A stretch of DNA of 64,000 nt from Phoronis australis (taxonomy: Eukaryota > Phoronida > Phoronidae), in the NCBI GenBank assembly GCA_002633005.1, contig NMRA01000704.1, positions 99,310 through 163,309 on the forward strand, in the 5' to 3' direction. Of the stretch, positions 23,201-33,479 are shown piece by piece; position 1 is the stretch's first letter; the number at the start of each line of letters is the position of its first letter. The notes under the pieces are model-generated. The model did not search any database and was not told where the DNA came from. It was given only the letters and a program-made list of their open reading frames with translations. A program made the translations under genes and the position numbers.

Positions 23201-25163
23201 ATCTGTAAAAAGTTTTGAAATTTTACTCCATCTCTTTCCATTCTTGATAAAACCAGCTCTTCCTCTGCCATGATTTTAATTGACCTTTTTATCGTACTGG
23301 GTTTAGGTAGATACCACTTATCCATCGAAAAATCTCTGGCAGTTTGGAATGATCCGTACGAAAACTGAACTTTTGGTCACTGTCTTCTTCCTTGCAATAT
23401 ACAGTCGCATTATTTGTTTCGACACTGTCAATGTATAAGTTTCGCTCTCACGCGTCCGGTGTTCTTCAAAGCTCACCGCATACAGTACATGAGCTATGTG
23501 CTGTATGTGCTTATCCAACAGTTTGCTAAGCCCATGCATGTAGCTCATGGTGATTGTTTTGGGCTTTCCTTAGCATACGAAAGGCTATGGACTAATGATA
23601 AACCATTGTTGTTACCTCTTTGCACCCAGTCGTTTGCGTGTTTTATGGATATGCCTGCATGTATGGCAGACGGTTGTGATTGTAATCAACTGCATAGTTA
23701 GTATTTTGTGCTGTATTCTTTGCAAATCTTGTATTACTGTCAACCGTAACTCTTTAAACTTTTCGCCATGTTTTTATCTTCTTTATGCATTATATTCCCT
23801 CTAACGTCACCATTTTTCTAAGCATTGTGCATCCATTGTTCGCCTGGGTCTTTATCTTTTGAAGCATGGAACAAAACATCCCAGAGATGGAGCCCGTGTC
23901 TATGCGGCGGTGAAAATAAGAGACAACAAGCACCATGCGAAGTGGCAATTTTGTTCGTGTGCGTTTCCGATACCACTACCGCTGTGTGATGAACTGTTAT
24001 TAGCATTATGCATGTAGTGGCAACTGGTTGCTACCATGATTTGGCGCAGAAAGAGCACGTTGAAAGTGCAACGGGTATTTTGCGGCTTACATATTCAATA
24101 TCGTAGCAGTGGCGTACATGAAATGCGAGTAATTCACTTTTGCTCACAGACAAATGTGACGATAAAAGCAAAGCCAGGTGCATAGTCTCATGTTTGTGAC
24201 TATTCTTTCTGACATCGTATGAAATGCACGTGCAACAGGAGACATTCTAAATAAAAAACGCAAAAATAGCAACGTTTTCTATGTCAGTTTATTCTTGATG
24301 CAATGAACAAGTCTTCTATTTGGATAAAAAGACTAGCAGAAATTCCTGTATTTAATCTTGTTTCATGTGTGAGACAATGAAGAAATACCTTTGGTTACAG
24401 ATTTGTACCTTAATTTACTAACATTTACTACGGGTGTTGCCACAAAGTGGCGAAAAACCAAGAGTAATGCTTGAAAAAACACCAAACACCATAAACAACA
24501 TACAATGTCGTGTAGTTTACAACTTTTCAGAGCTTCAGTTCACACCATTTTAACGCCACTTAAGACTTTGACAGGAAATGAAAAAGGAAGAACTAAGTGT
24601 AATTGATTCTATGCCAATTGGGTCACCAGACAAAAGACTTCAAATGTTCATTCTGGAACACAAAACTTAATACGATATAGTGACTATTCACGTAACAAGT
24701 TTCCACAGGTGTAGTTTCATTTTGTCAAAGTTCAAAACAAAATGAAGATTGTAAAAAATATTGCATATTCTTTTTCTTGGAAGCAAACAAGGTAATTAGC
24801 TCAAGAAAATGGTCTTCATGTAAACACGTGACCATGGAAGTGAAGAAGTCCTTTCAGTGGACAAAATAATCACAGTTCGAAATGTGCTCTCGGAGTATCT
24901 AGATACATATAGGAAAAGGAGCGCGCCTTGCTTGTTGATTTGGTACCGTTTTCATACACTTCACGCATCAGGATGTATCTCTACATGTATGTTGGCGGCG
25001 ACTCCTTTGCAATACACAACATAGCACTGCAACATCTCTGACGGATAACATCGGAGGACAAAGTGGCTGACTGACGAAGAACACTACGCGTAGGGACTTT
25101 TAGGCAACCAGATTGCCTGGACCATTTCTTGTATTAATTTTTCTTGAATTTCAATTATTTATT
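23201..25163. other. Intergenic stretch, nothing recognised
   Basis: Short frames only (23414-23701 plus is Cys-rich but without a motif). The 3' end of the galactosyltransferase gene lies at the right border. Confidence 0.35.
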
Positions 25164-25275
25164 TTATTGACTGATGTCAAATAACATCCATACATAGATT
25201 TTCCTCTTCTCGAGGCTCACCAGTTTATAGTTGAGTGTACTAAGGCCATCTTGTAGCGAATCCAAAAGTTTCCAT
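25164..25275 (-). CDS. Beta-1,4-galactosyltransferase, terminal coding exon 6
   Basis: Acceptor ttttgtctttctag precedes a phase-2 start. The product WKLLDSLQDGLSTLNYKLVS then LEKRKIYVWMLFDISQ matches the C-terminal block of B4GALTs, where vertebrate enzymes have DGLNSLTY followed by a strand with hydrophobic alternation. The stop TAA (25166-25164) overlaps AATAAAATAAATAA, which supplies the polyadenylation signal. This exon gives 36 full residues plus a split Arg codon. Confidence 0.9.
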
Positions 25276-25593
25276 CTAGAAAGACAAAACCCTACAAGGA
25301 CATCTCGACCTGGCATAGTGACAAAATACAATGTACATTATATGTTATCGCATATTTTGAAGCCTCTTTTACAATTTCATGTAAAACACCAATGTTACCA
25401 TCATGACGTCCCTAACATTCGAGTACAACTAAATCTGCAGGCGACTCTAACCAAAAGTGTGATGCGAAACTCATGTCCAAAGATCGGACCAAACAAACAT
25501 AGCGACGGGAGATCAGACTTTGTGACTGTACCAGCTAGTTCGCAAACTCAATTGACCAAGCAAACCACTACATAATGGCACTGCTCTTAAGGT

Positions 25594-25762
25594 GCTTTCC
25601 CATTAGGGGAACTTCACCAAAACTTCAATTGCCTTTTTCGTCTAGACAGCCATATCGACGTTATCGCCAATGTCGCTTTCCCATTGGGGGAACTTCGATT
25701 TACCAAAACCTTCGCCTAATCTTCGATTACGTTTCTGACTAGACTGCGAAATGGAAGTTATC
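25594..25762. repeat. Tandem duplication inside intron 5 of the galactosyltransferase gene
   Basis: Two units start with GCTTTCCCATTAGGGGAACTTC (25594) and GCTTTCCCATTGGGGGAACTTC (25675). Both contain a TCTAGAC/GACTAGAC block and end in GTTATCGC. Unit length is about 81-88 bp. It has no effect on coding sequence. Confidence 0.6.
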
Positions 25763-25893
25763 GCTATGACAACAGATGACGCAATTCATTCGTACTCTCA
25801 AACGAGTATCGAGTAACGGAACTATGTCGGCTCATAAACAGAAGGAACAGCATTTTGAAATCCAACTTCAGAAATTCAGTAATCGAGCCTTAC

Positions 25894-25998
25894 CTCTGCG
25901 GGGAAACAGGGTTGCTCCTGTCACGTGTATGTTTTACCATGTGATATTTTGCTAAGTTGCGAGGGACAGTGGTGATCTTGATCCCCTTTTTTACAACT
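25894..25998 (-). CDS. Beta-1,4-galactosyltransferase, exon 5
   Basis: The 105-nt exon runs from acceptor ctttgtttcag to donor CAGAG|gtaagg, entering and leaving in phase 2. It encodes VVKKGIKITTVPRNLAKY then HMVKHTRDRSNPVSPQR. This matches the B4GALT segment with GMSISRP...MIRHSRDK...NPQR. The Met and His of HMVKH correspond to the residues that, with the DVD motif, ligate manganese in the vertebrate enzyme. The 105-nt length is the size I recall for the equivalent vertebrate exon. Confidence 0.93.
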
Positions 25999-26793
25999 CT
26001 GAAACAAAGTAAAGGGTGGACATTTCCCGGCACGTTCCGCCAAAATGTGCAGAATCTCTCACAAAGATGTTTTGTCCCTGTGTGAAGACTATTACTAAGG
26101 ACATCTAACAAAACAAGAATGTAACATTTCTTTAGACAGTTGTGCATGTTAAAACTGTATTTCGCCCAGTTTAGCTGACTAATGGAATAAGGGGTTTTAT
26201 TCTAATAAACTCGGTCTTGTAATGTACCTTACCGCGGTAGGATTCTACGTACGTTACTAAGGTAATTTTTACACGCTTAATTTTCGAAATCAAAATTCTT
26301 GGGTTGGCTAACGGGTTATGATTTCGGTGCTCATCTGGAAACGGAGAAAGACTCCTATGACTGTAAGGAATAAAACGAAAACAATTTTACAAGAGTGCAA
26401 GCAAACAGCGCAAAACTGCAGTAGCCCGAAAGTATCATCCCTGTTTTAGTTAGATGATTTTATTTTTCCTTTTTCACCCAGACGTAAATAATTTGAAAAA
26501 GATTGGAATAGTGTACGGACTCTGTCAGGAACTAGTCTATTTAGTAACTGGCTGCGAACTTGTGAAGCGAGCAGACGATCACTAGACTGGTAAACCAAGT
26601 AGAGGTCACGACCTCACGGGCACAAGCACCTCGTGAGAACAATGTTGCCGTCGGACTTCGGCCTCGGACAGCATTGGTCTCCCATTTAGCACCACGTTAC
26701 CCACAGGATCTGTTCATATGTGTACAAGACATCAACAATTGGTTCAGTGCCGTGTAAACCACCACGGCTTTGGGCTTCACTAGTTTCAGGTAC

Positions 26794-26916
26794 CTGTGAT
26801 AGATGTTATCGTCTTCGCCTCCCCAACCCCAGAAAAGATTCGAGTGTCCGTCAATAGCTTCGTAGACTTGTGGGGTGAATGCACTGACGCCACCTATGAA
26901 ATTATCCCAGATCTTC
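26794..26916 (-). CDS. Beta-1,4-galactosyltransferase, exon 4
   Basis: The 123-nt exon runs from acceptor attgatttcag to donor CACAG|gtacct, phase 2 at both ends. It encodes NFIGGVSAFTPQVYEAIDGH then the hallmark WGWGGEDDN (residues 260-268 of the assembled protein). That motif is the acceptor-sugar and catalytic loop of the GT7 family, with the catalytic acidic pair ED. Length and position match the corresponding vertebrate exon as I recall it. Reading through the donor gives an unrelated tail, so splicing here is well supported. Confidence 0.95.
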
Positions 26917-27417
26917 CTGAAATCAATTGAGACTCACGAGAAAGTCGAATAGTTCTGCGGTTAAGACGTCGAGGCATGAAAAAAGATTTCTTTTTGAAAA
27001 TAGTCACACAAACCCTTCTTAGACCTTGGTTATAGCGTCAAAGCCTGGCTGAAGAAGTCAAACTACCGTAAGTGCTAATTTCCGACAATATAGGTAATAG
27101 ATAGGTTTTGATTATATGCAATAAGATAGATCTACATGTACATACTCCGTCATTCGACTGCTAAAATCAGATCGACAATGTACAGAGACTACATCAAATG
27201 TGCAATTGCCAATCAGAAAAAAATAGTGATTTATCATAAAAAATGCGGCCATAAAAATTGTTGATACTGCCAATTCGGCACTTCAAACGAAATAATTCAA
27301 TGCGAGGTATGTAAACATTCCGGAAGGGTGTTTTGGGCCAAAAACGTTTTTCATGTTTATTTTTACTGTAGAAAAGATTTGCATTAGCTTTGACTACGTA
27401 TTCAAAGTTTTACTTAC

Positions 27418-27605
27418 TTGTAATCGTATATGTCTATTGCTGTTCCCTGATAACGGACCGTACTCGGACACGTGTGCAAAATTCTCTCGTCTTCGGGAAT
27501 AAGATCAACGTCATGGAAAAAGTAACATGAAAAATTGGCTAGTTTCTTTGCTTCAACGTAGGCGGCGTTCATGAGCTTTGCTTTGTTAAACGTTCTGGGA
27601 GAACC
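27418..27605 (-). CDS. Beta-1,4-galactosyltransferase, exon 3
   Basis: The 188-nt exon runs from acceptor tgctgtag to donor TACAA|gtaagt, starting in phase 0 and ending in phase 2. It carries FNKAKLMNAAYVEA (family FNRAKLLNVGF) and the metal- and UDP-binding FFHDVDLIPED, with Asp-Val-Asp at residues 200-202. It ends in TCPSTVRYQGTAIDIYDYK, equivalent to the vertebrate CP..PRH...A.DKF.Y block. All key donor-binding residues are intact. Confidence 0.95.
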
Positions 27606-27779
27606 CTACAGCAAACAGACAACACTTTAGTCATACAGAAGACTCAAAACTTGTGATGTAGGGAAACCAACAGAAATTCCAGACTGCTTGTTTTTAAAGG
27701 TGGAATTTTTTCGTTCTATTTTCCCTGCTCTAGTCTTGAGTTCTTTAAATCGCGTTCCTGACTCTTAACTAAACCCTAC

Positions 27780-28018
27780 CTGCTCACTGACAATAAGTGT
27801 GAAGTCAATGTTTTGCTTTTGTAGTAGTCTTGGAAGAGCATTCAGCAACTTAAGCAGATGACGTTCTCTGTTGCTATAGGGGATAATTACTGCCACCTGC
27901 TGGCGAGCAACGCAGTCTCTAGGACTCCAGTGTCCTTCCGTCATTGATTCATACTTTTGATTCAGGAGATCCAGTGTCACCCTCTCCTTTGCTGCTAACG
28001 TATCGTAAAACGGCTTAT
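27780..28018 (-). CDS. Beta-1,4-galactosyltransferase, exon 2
   Basis: The 239-nt exon runs from acceptor tcaatgttttcag to donor GAGCAG|gtaggg, phase 1 to phase 0. It encodes the start of the catalytic domain: GHWSPRDCVARQQVAVIIP followed by YSNRERHLLKLLNALPRLLQ. This matches the family pattern G..xPxDC......V.IIPfRnR..HL..wl..l...LqrQ. The first disulphide cysteine (DC) is conserved. The usual Phe of PFRNR is Tyr here (PYSNR), a conservative change also seen in other invertebrate members as far as I recall. Confidence 0.95.
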
Positions 28019-29454
28019 CTGAAAACATTGAGTGACGTAGATTTAGTGGCATCAATTAAACAGCGGGCGCAAAGCATGAACTTAAGCTGGAGGTATATGT
28101 AAGCTATGTATGATCACATTGGACCTATTCTCGCAAAGAGAAACCAAGCAGCAATCCATTAGCAACGCCGTGTACGTAAATTACGCACATTGTCTCAACA
28201 AGGATAAACTAGCAAGATCACCAACCACTTGGTTATTGATAAGATAACCAGCACTTGGGGGGAGGGGGTTCATCGCATATATGTAGTGGAATTATGTTGA
28301 TGCAACCGCTACATTCCCTGCGAAGATGTGGCACGTGCGCAAGAGACAGTCACACAGGAACCAACAGCCATGTTGAAGGAATCTTATATTGTATTATTAA
28401 GACAATTTAAAACAATCGTTCACCCACTCCAATTATGAAATGCACTTACAGTTTTTAATCAGTGATGAGAATAGTATTAATCAAGACAATAAAAGAAACA
28501 ATGACAATAATAGTGATGATAATTTTTATTTTAGTGTTGTTATCATTATCAAAGATATTAATTTGCGTTCTATTAGAGAAAAATGCATTGAAACGGAAGA
28601 AGCGTTAACAACAACCGTCTACGAATCTTTATACCGTATTTCGCAAACAATGAATCCGAACTGATGATTTTAGGCAGAGATCTAAATTGCCTTGTGCTGC
28701 TCCAGGGTTCCATACGCGATGGAAATACTGCGTGGGAGCCATGCACTCGTCACTGTAGGTGTTCATAAAAACTGAAGGATGGGCGCACCTTTGGGGGTAA
28801 TTCGAAGAGGCGATCCGGAGTCTCGTCTCGTCTGAGACGGAAGTGGAGGCAGCTTGACAAATGGATAGTCAGACTGCAAATAGACTACAATCGCGGTCGT
28901 AGGACGCTCGAATACTAGACTTCTGTCACACATGGTAATTAAATCTTATGTTTAAATGCAAACAGTCTACAGACCCGCCTTCGATTACGTATGAATGTGT
29001 ACAACAGATCTTTTTGTATTGAAGAAAAACATTGCAAAATTGTTTGATAACGTTATTAAAACGGGTTTGTTTGAGTGAATTTCTTGGCATTCAATACGCA
29101 CATGAAAGAGCAGCAAACCCACTCTAGCTTCCTGCTGGTAAGCATGTCCATATGTGTACCCATGTGTTTTGAGAAAAGGATCTCCATACGGTTTAGCTGG
29201 AGAGCCAGCAGGATTTTATTCGCACTTCGTCTTAAGTTGTGGATATGGTGCCCAGAGTTAATAAACTATCTATTGGAAAAAGAATTTTTCTTGCACTTAA
29301 AAGTTTAAATAAATCGTTAATTGGTCATTAATTAGTAGGCGTCTTAATTAATAACCTTAGAAATTTTCGCGTCTTAAGTTGCATCATTTTAATTTGTTTG
29401 GTGATTAGAATGAAATAAACTTGAAACGGACGTTGCACTCGAAATATTAATTAA
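28019..29454 (-). other. Galactosyltransferase intron 1, distal part
   Basis: No exon is seen. It contains an AATAATAG-type low-complexity stretch near 28490-28530 and short frames on the opposite strand. Confidence 0.4.
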
Positions 29455-29623
29455 AGGAGAATGCCACCCGATTCAATTAGTCTTTTTACCGTCTTGATCG
29501 GTTTATGTTTATATTCACATCGCCTCTTATGCGGTCGACCTCACCTTGCCGAGAGGTGTAGCCTTAACCTGTAAGGAAGGTGAGAAGCGACGCAGCTACG
29601 TCAGTGGTTCGTCTGCAGAGTGA

Positions 29624-29872
29624 ATGCAGCTATATTGCGGTGCATCGATTCCCACATGTCCGAACTATGAAGCTGCGAAGAAAGCGGGTATATCGTTTTT
29701 TCGACTTCCTCGAGAGCATAAAATGCTTAGGAAGTGGATCGCGGTAGTGAAGAATGAAAGGTACGCTGTTAATAGCAAATATGAGGCCGCCGAAACACCT
29801 CCGTGTGTGTGGCCGGCATTTCGTCGACAGTGATTTCTCTGACGAATTGTGGCTTACCAAAGAACTATCCAT
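29624..29872 (+). pseudogene. THAP zinc-finger domain, frameshifted
   Basis: From MQLYCGASIPTCPN the frame shows the THAP pattern: two N-terminal Cys, GISFFRLPRE, and KWIAVV, the conserved Trp. The second half of the domain (RVCGRHFVDSDF, the C-x2-H of the C2CH zinc site plus the following F) continues in another frame. The shift falls at the (GT)n run 29803-29810, so replication slippage is a likely cause. In an intact copy this N-terminal DNA-binding domain would recognise transposon ends. The encoded protein stops shortly after the shift. Confidence 0.75.
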
Positions 29873-30641
29873 ACGTTCCGTTGCCTATGCATGTTCACGG
29901 CGCCTCTCTAGTATGTCTTGATCAGTGTATTCCGGTTCGAACTGATAGCCTGTGAAACCTAAGGATCCGACCTGTGAAGTCTTCGTCGGATGAGCTCATT
30001 TGACTAAGTCGGGATTGGCGCCGTGTAGACGTTTATTATTCTGCGTTCTGTTTCAAAATGAATTGTTTTCATCCTAAAATGATCCTAACCAACGCTTATA
30101 TGAAACTGAAACAAAGTCTGTCTCATTTGATACAATTTGTAATGTCTTGGAGTGCTCGTGAGTGCAAATATTTTGAGAAGCCAGCAATGAATAAACCACT
30201 GCTTTTGATGCCGGCAACAAAGGTAATTGGCCGGGCACCGAGTCCGTGTGAGCGCATGCTAATATTCAGTGTTTGCTGACAGAAAGCTGTTGTGAAACAA
30301 TTACTCGATTTTATATGCTATTGTCACATGCTAGGGGAATCTTTATTTAGAAATACAACTACAGTATTGAAATCATTGTTACTGTACAACCTTTGCCCTG
30401 ACGGTCTGTGGAAGGGAACCCGACTTCGCGGCCCCCGACAAGTAGATTTTCAGTTTCGTGGCTAATTCACATAAATAATTACGTGCACATTTATCTCTTT
30501 GGCTCACTGTTATTGTCTTTTCGTGAGGAGGTTTAGTTTCCAACTCAAACTGATGTTCGTGCCAGTCCCGGCGGCCGCGACTGGCCTGATAGGGTTCCGA
30601 GCCCGACTGGCCAGAATAACAAACGTTTTGTGTGTTTAGAA

Positions 30642-30833
30642 TTAAAACAATCGCAAGTATAAACAACACAGATCTAGGTTCTCGTCTCTGTATTTCACGG
30701 AGAATACTTCGAATTTATCTCCGAACAGACCCCAAACTCCTGCTACGGACCTTGGTAAATTGGCCTGCCGAAGTTTGAAGGCTACGGTGTGTCCAAATAC
30801 CAGTAAATCCGTAACGGCGAAAAAAAACAACAC
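30642..30833 (-). other. Frame shared between both copies of the THAP transposon
   Basis: The minus-strand frame (MLFFFAVTDLLVFGHTVAF, then SVAGVWGLFG) has a close counterpart at 39332-39520 (MLFYFAVTDLLVYGHTVAY...). The similarity reflects shared transposon DNA. Differences include indels, so it is uncertain whether any protein is conserved. No function is assigned. Confidence 0.5.
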
Positions 30834-31117
30834 GTTTTTATAAGAACTCGGTGTATTTTTAAGGGTTTTACATCGAAGTTTGATGATTTATTGGTGTTAA
30901 ACGATGAATTCAAGCGATAACCGAACACCACTAAGTTCTAACTCGTGTTGTGAACTGCTGAACAGACTGCGTGTGAAACCAATTACGTCATTGGATAACT
31001 TCAACACCTCCGTCTGCCGTCAGGTGTCAGGTAACGCAACCGAACCTGCCGCTATCGAGTAGAACTACTAGATCTAAAGTGATGCAAAGTAGGTTGTTTT
31101 TTGGGTGGCATTCTCCT

Positions 31118-31435
31118 TTTTGGGCTCTCCTTTGGACCCCACAGGGACCAAAGCCCAGGATTGCGCAACTTAAAACGCCCCCTTTCTTCAATGGTTGGTG
31201 ATTTACAATGGAATTACACACTAAAACCTTTTGCACTCAAAAGTGTGAATGAACTGCTGATGGCTCTCCAACTAGTTTACAAAAATGACTGGCGCGACAA
31301 GTTGTGGTCAGCATTCACGGAAAATTTTTCTTAGGTGAATCAAGCATCAATATCGTTTTAAAATTTTGAAAATGGGTGTAGTAGTTTTCGAGTAAAAAAT
31401 AAAACAAAAAAAACACTTTTTAGAGAGTTTTCTGT
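31118..31435. other. Intronic stretch with an unrecognised plus-strand frame
   Basis: The frame 31101-31334 ends with a helix-like peptide (NELLMALQLVYKNDWRDKL) but starts inside the transposon TIR. I cannot name it, and no splice acceptor supports it clearly. Confidence 0.2.
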
Positions 31436-31548
31436 CGGAGTAGTGGGACTTTGGAGTAGGGCTTATTCGGACTAGTAGGTTTTCAGAGTAGTGTTTTTCG
31501 GAGCAGTGGGCCTTCGGAGTAGTGGTGTTGAAGTAGAGAGTCTTCGCA
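31436..31548. repeat. Minisatellite-like tandem repeat, unit about 19-20 bp
   Basis: The word CGGAGTAGTGGG(AC)TTT recurs in diverged form six or seven times (ttcggagtagtgg, ttcagagtagtg, ttcggagcagtgg, ttcggagtagtgg). It lies within intron 1 of the galactosyltransferase gene. Confidence 0.7.
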
Positions 31549-32757
31549 GACATTTTAAGTTGGGAAGTGTCATGGGAGCCTTTTTGCCTGTCTGTGAATC
31601 TTGAATACTACCAGTGACCTAAATTAATATCTCTATTTGTAAACCACTGTCGGCTGGAGTTGAAACTAAATGAGGAATGAGAGCCCGCATTTCGCCGTTA
31701 ATTTCTATCAAAACACTTTTGTCACTTGGATTATGCAGAATAACCAGAATTCAAACAAGATAGCAAATGTAATTTCAAATGGTGTACATGTGGATATGGG
31801 TATTATGCACTTATTCCATATTCAATACGGCCTCACAATACGCCGTGAAATACAGGAGACTGGAACTAAACCGTATACAATGAAAGAGACCTTATTTCGC
31901 GGCCGGTGTGCAGTCTCCTTGTGAAGTAAAGTTGCGTGTAAGATGGTAAATTTGACTGGGCTCGTTCATTTGAGTTACCTAAAACACTGATCCAAGGCGT
32001 TGTTCCTACGAAAGCAGTTTTACTGCTCTAAAATTATAAATTTTCAACGAAGATTTATCGCTGAAAATTCCGACGAAAGGTGATTAGGCGACTATTTTTT
32101 GGCCTCCCTAATTTTAATCTGGGTTATAATAAATAGGCCAGTTGCCTAAATAACGTCCCCAGCAAACTCAGGCAAAAAAATCTAATTCAAATCAAATGAA
32201 AACGTTTTCTTATGGATGCATAGCACATATACACTGAGAACTAAGAAATTCACAGAAAATTTCGACCTGATATCGAGTATGTGTTCTTTTACTGACACAG
32301 TCGTCTACTCGCACGGTTTCTCGACTCTCCTTCACCAAATCCTGTTGCCTGTCGAAGTCTCCAAAAATGTAAACTCCTGCGACATGTTGCTGTGCTGCAT
32401 TCATATTCTTAACATTTGTTGGAGATCGCTGTCTTGTCTTTTTAGTTATTCCGTGAAAGAGACAAACATCGATCGAAGAATTCTGGAGAAACCAAGCCGC
32501 TTTCTGTGGGAAGCCGGCTGATAAGGTAAATTAGTCACCAGGTAGAACGGCTTCAGCAATCAGGTTTCTCCAAACGTTAAAGGACCTTTTTGTGACAGAT
32601 ATACAGTACGAATAGTACTGTCAGTGTATCCGTATTATTTGAAACGTTACTACTGCTAAAGATTGACGATGGGGTCATATTAACAATGAAATAGAAAAAT
32701 ACTAAAACCAACAAACACAGTGAGTGTCGCTATTTGCACTTTATGAAAGATACCTAC
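31549..32757. other. Galactosyltransferase intron 1, proximal part
   Basis: Frames on the plus strand (31670-31924, 32216-32521) and minus strand (32210-32404) lack motifs. No further exon is needed to join exon 1 to exon 2 in frame. Confidence 0.4.
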
Positions 32758-33022
32758 AAGAATGCAAACTGCTGGGAAAACAATCGCACATAGGTAGTCG
32801 CTTCTCGGCTGACAAGTTGATTTGTTCGGCTGAAGCAGGCAACTGACATTCAAACAGTTGTTGTATTTCATACTCTGTGGGTGCAAAAGGCCTGTAGACG
32901 TGGTCAACAAAAAGTCCCGAACTCGAAGCAATTACATAAAGTCCCGAAACTATCATACCAATGTAAAGCGTTCGTTTTCTTCTCCATGCAAGTAGTAAAA
33001 ATCGACAAAGCTGTTTCTTCAT
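32758..33022 (-). CDS. Beta-1,4-galactosyltransferase, exon 1 (tail, membrane anchor, stem)
   Basis: The first coding exon (265 nt) starts at the ATG 33022-33020, directly behind an acceptor-like ttctttagtttcag, so a 5' UTR exon probably lies upstream. It encodes a short basic cytoplasmic tail ending WRRKR, one membrane span (about residues 21-38, LYIGMIVSGLYVIASSSG), then a stem with EIQQLFECQLPAS and LPMCDCFPSSL. The LPxC...P..L motif precedes the catalytic domain in B4GALTs. Ending at TCTT|gtaggt gives phase 1 and joins exon 2 in frame. Total predicted protein is 343 residues. The donor is not ideal, so the last few bases are less certain than the other borders. The enzyme would transfer galactose from UDP-Gal to terminal GlcNAc (or GalNAc/Xyl, depending on subfamily) in the Golgi. 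Confidence 0.75.
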
Positions 33023-33111
33023 CCTGAAACTAAAGAACAATTCACGGTGCTGTTATACGACTCGAACCCGGTGCCAAGCATTTCTAAGATGTAATTTCCG
33101 CTTCTTTACAG

Positions 33112-33479
33112 CCAAAAACGCCATAAAGGAACTTGGCCAAGAATCAACCTTGTTAAAATTTATACCAAATGATGATTTCTCAACATGTAATCAACTGTTT
33201 TCAAAAATAATTAAATATAAGGCTCTCAAAATGATGTTTGCATTTCTCGCAGTGCACCATCATTATGATGGTCACCACCACGCCAATGAACTTTTTTATG
33301 CCAGTAAACAACACAAACGCTGTACATTCAGGACTGTTATTTACAAAATTTTATGTCTTTCGGTCGATGACACATGTTCGCTGCCCAAACTGGTGAAAAT
33401 AAAGGAAATGTTTATCAAATCTGAGAGAGTCGAGAAGAAACAACGTGAACAAAAAAAACTGGTGGACAGTCATCGGTGA
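33112..33479 (+). CDS. Unrecognised terminal exon, His- and Lys-rich
   Basis: After acceptor ttccgcttctttacag the frame starts in phase 1 and stays open for 121 codons to TGA at 33479. It begins AKNAIKELGQESTLLKFIP, continues with a His-rich segment (VHHHYDGHHHANELFYASK) and ends in a basic helix (SERVEKKQREQKKLVDSHR). Codon use looks like coding sequence. I do not recognise the family and see no upstream partner exon. It lies 90 bp from galactosyltransferase exon 1 on the opposite strand, so the two would have to be interleaved or one is spurious. Confidence 0.3.

Larger units (their letters stand above)
29455..31117 (+). mobile_element. THAP-domain DNA transposon, copy 1, TTAA-type
   Basis: The element is bounded by inverted AGGAGAATGCCACC (29455) and GGTGGCATTCTCCT (ending 31117). 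The left flank is TTAA and the right flank TTTT, a decayed match. It encloses a THAP-domain remnant and long segments shared with copy 2 (38403-39797). THAP domains in transposons are known from P elements and Kolobok; the TTAA target favours a Kolobok-like affiliation. The catalytic core of a transposase is not recognisable. It sits in intron 1 of the galactosyltransferase gene. Confidence 0.75.

Noticed and set aside
26700-26793. Read-through extension of galactosyltransferase exon 4
   Set aside because: The peptide (YLKLVKPKAVVVY...) superficially resembles the next family block, but exon 5 at 25894-25998 matches far better and the donor at 26793 preserves phase.
32680-32931. 83-codon minus-strand frame with hydrophobic C-terminus
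   Set aside because: It is a shadow of galactosyltransferase exon 1 in another frame.
33050-33075. GGTTCGAGTC-like box on the minus strand suggesting a tRNA
   Set aside because: The five-base stems on either side of the loop do not pair, and no A-box or cloverleaf could be drawn.
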